Below are positions 1 through 4,883 of a stretch of DNA of 5,260 nucleotides, one piece after another (position 1 is the first letter of the stretch; each line of letters opens with the position of its first letter). The notes under the pieces were generated by a model. It was not told the origin of the DNA and did no database searches. It saw only the letters and a program-made list of their open reading frames with translations. The stretch is from DASWYB01 sp036405195 (GTDB lineage: Bacteria > Patescibacteriota > UBA1384 > 2-12-FULL-50-11 > DASWYB01). Position numbers and translations under genes: made by a program. The DNA lies in contig DASWYB010000014.1 of the NCBI GenBank assembly GCA_036405195.1, positions 1-5,260 of the forward strand, in the 5' to 3' direction.

Positions 1-268
1 GACGAAGGTAGAAGGCAAAGTAGACGACAAGCCACTGAGCGAGAATTTTGCCGTTGTAGCGAATTGCCAATGCACCAAAGAAGAGGAATTGAGCGCACAC
101 TAGTATGGTTTTGACAGTGCTTAAATCCGATCGCGGTTCTACGCCGACGTAAATAGCGGTGCCAACAAGAAGCGGAACAATCAGGAGTAAGACTTGAGCA
201 AAGGTGAAATTGCCGGCGATCCGGTCTTCGACTGATGTAATCTGAGCGGGAACAACCGTTGTTCTCAT
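1..268 (-). CDS. PrgI-like T4SS inner-membrane protein (partial, C-terminus beyond window)
   Basis: Small membrane protein of a T4SS, cut at residue 89 by the left edge. The N-terminus (residues 2-24, with VPAQI, SVEDRIAGNFTFAQ) resembles the PrgI family: a short polar segment with a conserved Asp/Arg and Gln just before the first membrane helix. Two hydrophobic helices follow, about residues 24-42 and 53-69, and a third hydrophobic stretch starts near residue 78. PrgI-like proteins in Gram-positive and Patescibacteria conjugation loci normally sit just before the VirB4/TraC ATPase gene and are thought to anchor it at the membrane; VirB4 would therefore be expected to the left. The ATG lies inside the previous gene's stop (ATGA overlap), and a GGGAGG Shine-Dalgarno lies 6-7 bases upstream within that gene's last codons, so translation is probably coupled. 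Family assignment is from recalled motif pattern; moderately sure. Confidence 0.78.
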   Translation of the reverse strand, partial: MRTTVVPAQITSVEDRIAGNFTFAQVLLLIVPLLVGTAIYVGVEPRSDLSTVKTILVCAQFLFFGALAIRYNGKILAQWLVVYFAFYLR

Positions 269-1533
269 GCAGACCTCCCGTGTCGGCTAATGACTCGTAC
301 TTTAGTAGCGGCCGTCGCTGGACTTAAGACGTTGAGTAACTGGCCACTGAATTTCTTTAAGGCTCCGGTGGTTTGTGATGACAGGGCTAGCTGCATCGTT
401 GTAGCTGTGCTCTTCAAAAGGATGGAGAACAGAGCGATACCAATGAGAATCGAGATAAACGGATTGGTACCGACTTGGTCAGGAACGGTTAAGAAGGCGG
501 AAGCCAGTTGAATAATCACTACATGAATAAAGAGCGTAAAGATTGTCACCATATAGGCTTTAATGGCGCTGTCGGCAAAGTCTGTCCAACGCGGCATGAG
601 CCAGATAAGAAAGATGAGTGGCGAAATAACTGCCCCGAACGCCAGAAGCATTAATCGGCTAATATAGAACAGCAATAGAACGATCGCCAACAAGACAAAG
701 ACGACCATGAAGATAAGTGTAATTAAGACTGTGCCGCCACTGAGTAACGTTGCTGGATCGAAGGCATTAAGAATCCAGGCTTGGCCGAGTCCTCCCGTCG
801 AGTGCAATACCGCCGTAATCATGGTCTGAGAAAGGGCAATAACCCAGTCGATAAGAAAGATTGAGGTATTGGCGAGTAAGAAGGCTAAACCGATTCGAGG
901 TAAGAGTTCTTTGAGACTTAATTCTTCGAATCCGAAACTGGCAGCGCTCATCACGTGCAAACCAAGCATGGCAATGACGATAGCGAAGAGTGAGTCAGTA
1001 ATGCCGACCATTAGCAGCCAGAAGTTAAAGACTACTGAGTTTGTCGCGAGAGATGGTGTGTTTGTTAAGAATCCGGTAATCCCATCGATAATCGGCTGAG
1101 TTGCTGACTGGATAATGTTTTGCAGAAAACCGGAAACGGCATCCAGGAGAATACGGGTCAAAGAACCAGTTTCTTCAGCCGGAAGAATTGGACTGAGGTT
1201 AATCGCCGTTCCAAGATTGCCAGCGCTTGGTTCTGAAAACGCGGTATTCAAGATGGACGAGAACACTCCAGCTCCGATAACGATCGCTAGTCCAATAAGT
1301 GCATTGCGGATCGTCCGTTTGGCTTCATCCAACGCTTCCGGTTTGCCGGTGGAAGTTATATACAAATACGCTCCGCGGATCAGAAAGAACACGGCCGCCA
1401 TAGAGGCCAGGCTCATCAAGATCGTCAGTGTGTCACGCGTAAAGTTAGCTACTTCAGTATTCGAAGCAGCGAGTGCACCGGCGGGAGACAAAAGGATTCC
1501 CGCCAAGAGTAAGGTGGGAATGACCTTCTTCAT
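265..1533 (-). CDS. VirB6/TrbL-like T4SS channel protein with N-terminal pilin-like domain
   Basis: Polytopic inner-membrane protein of 422 residues, probably the VirB6/TrbL-type translocation channel subunit. A signal peptide is visible (MKK start, hydrophobic core, likely cleavage after ALA at residue 22). Residues 28-95 form a two-helix domain aligning without gaps to the neighbouring pilin, sharing YITS, G-PE-LD and GLAI-IGA. A polar/amphipathic linker runs about 100-165. About six hydrophobic segments follow (about 168-195, 211-235, 264-290, 292-312, 325-349, 357-373), and a short basic tail ends RHGRSA. The stretch around 290-315 (SRLMLLAFG, ISPLIFLIWLMPR) matches the style of VirB6/TrbL-like proteins in Patescibacteria. 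The ATG is 8 bp after the pilin stop, whose TAG is itself part of the SD (TTAGGAG). The gene overlaps the PrgI-like gene by 4 bp. VirB6 is assigned from topology and context; the exact subfamily is uncertain. Confidence 0.8.
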   Translation of the reverse strand: MKKVIPTLLLAGILLSPAGALAASNTEVANFTRDTLTILMSLASMAAVFFLIRGAYLYITSTGKPEALDEAKRTIRNALIGLAIVIGAGVFSSILNTAFSEPSAGNLGTAINLSPILPAEETGSLTRILLDAVSGFLQNIIQSATQPIIDGITGFLTNTPSLATNSVVFNFWLLMVGITDSLFAIVIAMLGLHVMSAASFGFEELSLKELLPRIGLAFLLANTSIFLIDWVIALSQTMITAVLHSTGGLGQAWILNAFDPATLLSGGTVLITLIFMVVFVLLAIVLLLFYISRLMLLAFGAVISPLIFLIWLMPRWTDFADSAIKAYMVTIFTLFIHVVIIQLASAFLTVPDQVGTNPFISILIGIALFSILLKSTATTMQLALSSQTTGALKKFSGQLLNVLSPATAATKVRVISRHGRSA

Positions 1534-1541
1534 AAGTGCTC

Positions 1542-1883
1542 CTAACCGCCAAAAGCGTTTTTAGCCAGGTCGGTCACAATGTTGCTGATGACGAAGGCTC
1601 CAATAGCGATGGCCAAACCAAGTCCAGCGTAGATGATGGTCTTCTTCGATCGGTCGAGAGTCTCCGGATTACCGGAACTAGTGATGTAGCCGATGCCGCC
1701 GACGACTAAAAAACCGGCTGCAAGCAGGCCGGCCAACGTCACAAGTACTTGGATAATATTTTGAATAAAATTCTGCACCTTCGACAAGTCGGCAGATTCC
1801 GCGGCAAACGCAGGATTGGTTGTCAAAGCCACAACCATGAGAGATAGGCACAAGGCACCAAAAAGGGAACGGAGTCGTTGCAT
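1542..1883 (-). CDS. T4SS pilin (TrbC/VirB2-like two-helix pilin)
   Basis: 113-residue precursor with a clear signal peptide: basic start (MQRLR), hydrophobic core 7-20, and an AFA cleavage site at residues 25-27. This leaves a mature protein of about 86 residues. The mature part has two hydrophobic helices (about 42-66 and 82-104) separated by a short polar loop with YITSSGNPETLD-S-K, the usual plan of T4SS pilins annotated in Patescibacteria (Pfam T4SS_pilin, TrbC/VirB2-like). It should be inserted in the membrane and polymerised into the extracellular pilus. It is the first gene of the minus-strand operon, expected for a highly expressed structural subunit. It has an unusually strong SD and is 8 bp from the VirB6-like gene. 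Family level is confident; which of possibly several pilin paralogues it is cannot be told here. Confidence 0.88.
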   Translation of the reverse strand: MQRLRSLFGALCLSLMVVALTTNPAFAAESADLSKVQNFIQNIIQVLVTLAGLLAAGFLVVGGIGYITSSGNPETLDRSKKTIIYAGLGLAIAIGAFVISNIVTDLAKNAFGG

Positions 1884-1888
1884 GTATA

Positions 1889-1904
1889 ACCTCCTCCCCT
1901 CCCG
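1889..1904 (-). promoter_or_regulatory. Extended purine-rich ribosome binding site of the pilin gene
   Basis: On the minus strand a run of GGGAGG-GGAGGAGGT precedes the pilin ATG, with the last AGGAGG ending about 6 bases before it. Two or three overlapping anti-SD matches are present, where one would do. This fits strong expression of the major pilus subunit and fixes the start at 1883. Confidence 0.75.
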
Positions 1905-1928
1905 ACGAGACGCTGCCGCGTGACTCGT
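1905..1928 (-). promoter_or_regulatory. GC-rich stem-loop in the leader of the pilin operon
   Basis: On the minus strand ACGAG pairs with CTCGT (5 bp). After a 2-base bulge (TC), ACGC pairs with GCGT (4 bp) around a GGCA tetraloop. The hairpin abuts the purine-rich SD, so it lies in the untranslated leader of the pilin mRNA. No T-run follows it, so it is not an intrinsic terminator. Possible roles, all inference: 5' end protection of the mRNA, keeping the SD single-stranded, or a protein-binding site. Confidence 0.5.
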
Positions 1929-1945
1929 ATGTATTTGCTTAATTA

Positions 1946-1957
1946 TTAACTAGTTAA
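1946..1957. repeat. 12-bp perfect palindrome TTAACTAGTTAA
   Basis: The sequence equals its own reverse complement over 12 bp. It lies about 20 bp downstream of the predicted start of pilin-operon transcription. The CTTAA at 1939-1943 and TTAAG at 1954-1958 form a further inverted pair around it. A dyad here could be an operator for a dimeric regulator, but AT-rich palindromes of this size can also arise by chance. Confidence 0.4.
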
Positions 1958-1961
1958 GACT

Positions 1962-1970
1962 TTAAACCTA
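1962..1970. repeat. Direct repeat TTAAACCTA, copy 1
   Basis: Nine-base sequence repeated exactly at 2080-2088. This copy is just downstream of the predicted -10 region of the pilin operon promoter, near its expected transcription start. Confidence 0.4.
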
Positions 1971-1979
1971 GCTGAGGCC

Positions 1980-2009
1980 TTTTTATCATGTCGTCTGATA
2001 AGCTGTCAA
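1980..2009 (-). promoter_or_regulatory. Sigma70-type promoter of the pilin-VirB6-PrgI operon
   Basis: On the minus strand a perfect -35 box TTGACA (2009-2004) is followed at a 16-18 base spacing by CATGATAAAAA. The -10 can be read as GATAAA (16-base spacer), or as TAAAAA with an extended TG one base upstream (18-base spacer). Upstream of the -35, across 2022-2047, the DNA is almost pure A+T, like an UP element. Transcription would start near 1973, giving a leader of about 90 bases before the pilin ATG. The -35 is clear; the exact -10 is uncertain. Confidence 0.6.
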
Positions 2010-2079
2010 TAGCTTGGTTGGTTTATTAAAAATATATTAAATTTTATTGTACTCCCTTTACTTCTCCTGTGTGGTTGTG

Positions 2080-2088
2080 TTAAACCTA
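2080..2088. repeat. Direct repeat TTAAACCTA, copy 2
   Basis: Exact second copy of the 9-mer at 1962-1970, 118 bp away in the same orientation. It lies 8 bases before the strong plus-strand SD. The two copies bracket the divergent promoter region. Confidence 0.4.
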
Positions 2089-2095
2089 ACTCAAT

Positions 2096-2183
2096 AAGGA
2101 GGGCGATGATACTTTCTCAGGTTATCTGCAGGAGATACGCCCATAACCGACCTCTTCTCACTTTCGCATACTTGGACGCTTAG
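2096..2183 (+). CDS. Possible 25-codon leader ORF with strong SD upstream of the coupling ATPase
   Basis: A near-perfect SD (AAGGAGG, 2096-2102) stands 3 bases before an ATG at 2106. That ATG opens a 25-codon frame ending at TAG 2181-2183, 28 bases before the TTG at 2212. The peptide starts MILSQVI and is unlike anything I recognise. Its frame differs from that of the ATPase. It may be a translated leader peptide coupling or regulating the ATPase. It may instead be the true 5' end of the ATPase, separated from it by a one-base frameshift (real or assembly error). It may also be a chance ORF. The SD is better supported than the peptide, and the spacing is somewhat short. Confidence 0.3.
2130..2145 (+). 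promoter_or_regulatory. SD-like site and possible ATA start for the coupling ATPase
   Basis: AGGAG at 2130-2134 is followed after 8 bases by ATA at 2143, in frame with the ATPase. Starting there would add 23 residues (TDLFSLSHTW..., ending FWSTI) directly before the first membrane helix, giving 878 residues. No ATG, GTG or TTG occurs in frame between the stop at 2107 and TTG 2212, and that TTG has no SD. ATA starts are rare, so this is a candidate only. Confidence 0.3.
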
Positions 2184-2211
2184 TGACCTTAACTCCTTTT
2201 GGTCGACTATT

Positions 2212-4779
2212 TTGCTGGTGATAACACCTATAGTAATCGTACTCGTTGCACTCATCGTAATTTCTATACTGCTCACGATCGTACGCAATGTCGTAAACCG
2301 AAAAGAGTACGCTAAGACATTTTTAGAATTAACATTCCCTTCGGACAACACGAAATCCGCTTTTGCTACAGAGCAATTGTACGTTCTACTGCATAGCCGA
2401 TCTAAGTCGCAGCGAATAAAGGAGCGACTGCTCGGGCAAAAGAAGGTTTACTCATTCGAGCTAGTTTCAACAAAAGACAGTGGTATCCGGTATATCGTCA
2501 GTGTTCCTCAAAAAGAAGCTGAGGCCTTTCAACGGAGCATGCTTTCTTTTCTGCCAGATATAAAGATCCGAGAAGTTGAAGACTATGTTTCATCAGAAGA
2601 TCAGAAAGTTGTTCGCATCGCTGAACTGAAGCTATCGTCAGACTTTGTCTTGCCCCTTCTTGATCAAAAAGCACTCGCAGAACATGACCCGATGTCATAC
2701 CTCACTGGTCATATGACAAAACTGGCATTGAACGAACTAACAGCATTTCAACTGGTCTTAACTCCGGTATTGCCGTCATTGCATCGCCGCATCATCCAGC
2801 GTACACACGAACTAAAGCGTAGAATCGGCCAAGGATTGCCATTGTCGCCACTGATTCAGAATCGATCAGCTTATATGCCGAATGCTATCAAGGTAATCTT
2901 CCGGTCGTTGGCATGGCTTATTGATGGAGCCGTTAGGTTAGTCATTTCTTTGCCCTCTTTGATATTTGATCCGACAAATAAATCGATTCCTATTCTTCAA
3001 TCGACAGTTGAAACACACGTTAAAGACAGCGCCAATCCTTACGAAAAAGAACTTGGTGAAATAATTAAAAGCAAGCTCGATCAGCACTTGTTTGAAGTGT
3101 CGTTACGCATTTACGTGGTGGCAAATACAGAACAAGCGGCTCAATATCGAACCGATGAACTTGTCGCAGCTTTTCGGCCATTTGCTAGCCCGCAACAGTC
3201 GATTGTCGTCCGAAAAAATTACTTACTATCCGTTCGTAACCAAGTAAGATCATTCGAGTCACGGCATTTGTCAGTAGGTCTATTTATTCAAAATCCAATT
3301 CTTTCTAGCTCAGAACTATCCGACCTCTACCACTTCCCACACACGAAGACCACTCGAACCGAAGATCTAATTAAATCTAAAAGCCAAGAGCTGCCAGCTC
3401 CGTTGTCGTTAAAAAATAACCACAACCTAGATGTCGTATTTGGCGTAAATAATTACGGTAATTCATCGAGCGATGTTGGCCTGACGGACGATGACCGCTC
3501 GCGTCACATGTACCTAATCGGGCAAACGGGCTCGGGTAAATCGACCGTTATTTACCACATGGCAAAAGATGATATTCGCAAAGGTCGTGGACTAGCGGTA
3601 ATTGATCCTCATGGCGACTTGGCTGAAGATTTAGTTGCTACAGTTCCGGAATCTCGAATAGACGATCTTATCTACTTCAACCCGTTTGATATCAAACACC
3701 CAATAGGCGTGAACTTACTTGAGCTAACACCTGACCTGGATGAAGACGAGTTGGAACTTGAAAAAGAACTTGTCTGCGAAAGCGTTATCTCAATCTTCCG
3801 TCGGGTATTTAACAAAGACGAGAATACGGATGCGCATCGTATCGAATACATTCTTCGCAATACGATCTATACCGCTTTCAATGTGCCGGATGCGACAATT
3901 TTCACCATCTATGACTTACTTAACGATCCTGAAGTTCGCAAGAAAACGATTCGCACCCTGACTGATGAAAATCTCATTAATTTTTGGAAACAGGAATTCG
4001 GTAAAGCCGGTGGCTATCAAGTCGTAAAGATGGTTAGTGGCGTTACCGCTAAAGTTGGACGATTTTTATTCTCGCCAACGGCTAAGAGGATTTTAGAGCA
4101 ACCAAAGTCCACTATTAAGTTCGATGAAGTTCTAGATAAAAGTAAGATCCTTATTTGTAATTTAGCTGAAGGTAAGCTCGGCGAAGACACGTCACAACTT
4201 TTAGGCACGATGATTATTGCCAAGATTCAACAAGCTGCTATGCGTCGAGCCAGAAACGAACGTGCTACCCGTACACCGTTCTATCTTTTCGTCGATGAGT
4301 TCCAAAACTTTGCTACCAGCTCGTTTACGAAGCTTCTTTCCGGCGGCCGCAAATTCGGCTTGCGCGTTACTATTGCTGAGCAGTCTACTGCGCAGCAGTC
4401 AGATCGGAATACTGTAAACGTTATTCTGGCCAATACCGGCACGGTTGTTTGTTTCCGTACCGCTAGCCCAATTGACGAAGAACTCATGCTGTCTCAATTC
4501 TCACCGCTTGTACAGCCTGGCGACATCGGCAATTTACCGCGTTATCACTTTTATATGCGTCTCGCGGCAATGGAGCCGACTGATGCATTCTCCGGCGAAA
4601 CCTTGCCGATGAACGCTCCTAAAGATGAGGCAAAGATCGAAAAGTTAGTAGAGGCCTCGCGTAGTAATTACGCTATCGTCTATCAAAAACCTGCGCCGAA
4701 AGAAGTTGTTCCAGATGCTAAACCAAAGGCGAAAAAGGCTCTGACGGTAGCTCAAGAGGCAGTTGATACCCTGCCGTAA
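2212..4779 (+). CDS. VirD4/TraG-type T4SS coupling ATPase with long N-terminal region
   Basis: 855 residues from TTG 2212. It is probably the membrane-anchored hexameric P-loop ATPase that brings substrate DNA to the T4SS channel. Visible parts: a transmembrane helix at 3-24; two alpha/beta segments about 78-125 and 290-340, with no recognised motif, separated by helical regions including an amphipathic hydrophobic stretch 226-252; and a linker motif LYHFPHTK (372-379). The HerA/FtsK-like ATPase core follows: Walker A GQTGSGKS (437-444, Lys443), VIDPHGD (463-469), Walker B LFVDEFQNF (692-700, Asp695 Glu696), GGRKFGLRV (711-719), a sensor Gln724 in AEQS, and FRT at 748-750. The tail is Lys/Ala/Pro-rich. 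Walker A in canonical VirD4/TrwB lies near residue 130, so the N-terminal region is about 300 residues longer, a form I associate with Patescibacteria. A VirB4-like ATPase is less likely given the DEFQNF/GGRKFGL set. The start is uncertain: the frame is open back to 2110 and the TTG has no SD. Confidence 0.85.
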   Translation: MLVITPIVIVLVALIVISILLTIVRNVVNRKEYAKTFLELTFPSDNTKSAFATEQLYVLLHSRSKSQRIKERLLGQKKVYSFELVSTKDSGIRYIVSVPQKEAEAFQRSMLSFLPDIKIREVEDYVSSEDQKVVRIAELKLSSDFVLPLLDQKALAEHDPMSYLTGHMTKLALNELTAFQLVLTPVLPSLHRRIIQRTHELKRRIGQGLPLSPLIQNRSAYMPNAIKVIFRSLAWLIDGAVRLVISLPSLIFDPTNKSIPILQSTVETHVKDSANPYEKELGEIIKSKLDQHLFEVSLRIYVVANTEQAAQYRTDELVAAFRPFASPQQSIVVRKNYLLSVRNQVRSFESRHLSVGLFIQNPILSSSELSDLYHFPHTKTTRTEDLIKSKSQELPAPLSLKNNHNLDVVFGVNNYGNSSSDVGLTDDDRSRHMYLIGQTGSGKSTVIYHMAKDDIRKGRGLAVIDPHGDLAEDLVATVPESRIDDLIYFNPFDIKHPIGVNLLELTPDLDEDELELEKELVCESVISIFRRVFNKDENTDAHRIEYILRNTIYTAFNVPDATIFTIYDLLNDPEVRKKTIRTLTDENLINFWKQEFGKAGGYQVVKMVSGVTAKVGRFLFSPTAKRILEQPKSTIKFDEVLDKSKILICNLAEGKLGEDTSQLLGTMIIAKIQQAAMRRARNERATRTPFYLFVDEFQNFATSSFTKLLSGGRKFGLRVTIAEQSTAQQSDRNTVNVILANTGTVVCFRTASPIDEELMLSQFSPLVQPGDIGNLPRYHFYMRLAAMEPTDAFSGETLPMNAPKDEAKIEKLVEASRSNYAIVYQKPAPKEVVPDAKPKAKKALTVAQEAVDTLP

Positions 4780-4782
4780 AAG

Positions 4783-4806
4783 CTATCAGCCGTATGATAG
4801 TATTTT
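4783..4806 (+). terminator. Weak intrinsic terminator after the coupling ATPase
   Basis: CTATCA (4783-4788) and TGATAG (4795-4800) form a 6-bp stem around a 6-base loop, beginning 4 bases after the TAA stop. TATTTT follows. The AAA just before the stem can pair with the T-run, lengthening it past a mismatch. The stem is AT-rich and the U-tract short, so termination is probably partial. It separates the ATPase from the next gene. Confidence 0.5.
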
Positions 4807-4840
4807 CCGCGCTACTACAGGTTTAGAAAATAAAATAACG

Positions 4841-4883
4841 TACGCTTATATTTATATATTATATTTCTCTCTTCTACGCTTAT
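4841..4883 (+). promoter_or_regulatory. AT-rich probable promoter region with a 9-bp direct repeat before the winged-helix gene
   Basis: TACGCTTAT occurs at 4841-4849 and again at 4875-4883, the second copy running into the ATG. Between them is an almost pure A/T block with overlapping TATATT hexamers (4847-4852, 4855-4860, 4860-4865) that could be -10 boxes. No good -35 is seen and there is no SD before the ATG. If the last TATATT is used, the leader would be only about 10 bases. Confidence 0.3.

Larger units (their letters stand above)
1884..2211. other. Divergent intergenic/leader region between pilin operon and coupling ATPase
   Basis: 328 bp between the two divergently read gene groups. 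It contains, left to right: the pilin SD, a GC-rich stem-loop, a 12-bp palindrome, one copy of TTAAACCTA, the minus-strand promoter, an AT-rich block (2022-2047), the second TTAAACCTA copy, a strong plus-strand SD with a 25-codon ORF, and a second SD ahead of an ATA codon. From 2110 onward the plus strand is open in the frame of the ATPase, so the rightmost ~70-100 bp may be coding. No convincing plus-strand promoter was found; the AT-rich block is the likeliest place for one. Confidence 0.7.

Noticed and set aside
290..1099. Plus-strand open frames at 290-511 and 869-1099
   Set aside because: Both are shadows of the minus-strand VirB6-like gene with no ribosome binding site or domain.
1115..1564. 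149-codon plus-strand open frame opposite the VirB6-like gene
   Set aside because: It is antisense to a well-supported membrane protein, has no SD or recognisable domain, and its composition is that of a mirror frame of hydrophobic codons.
1971..1985. GAGGCCTTTTT as a plus-strand terminator
   Set aside because: The only dyad is the 6-bp AGGCCT, which cannot form a hairpin with a loop. The T-run is better explained as the -10 region of the minus-strand promoter.
2014..2042. Plus-strand promoter TTGGTT with TTAAAT (17-base spacer)
   Set aside because: Both boxes are only 4/6 matches in AT-rich DNA. The region is plausible, but the specific call is not strong enough to list.
2091..2351. 86-codon minus-strand open frame across the ATPase start
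   Set aside because: It overlaps the ATPase membrane helix coding region and leader in antisense, with low-complexity Ser/Thr content and no family resemblance. It would also block the clear plus-strand signals.
3672..4487. Several 60-75-codon frames on both strands inside the ATPase
   Set aside because: They lie within the conserved ATPase core, which explains the sequence fully.
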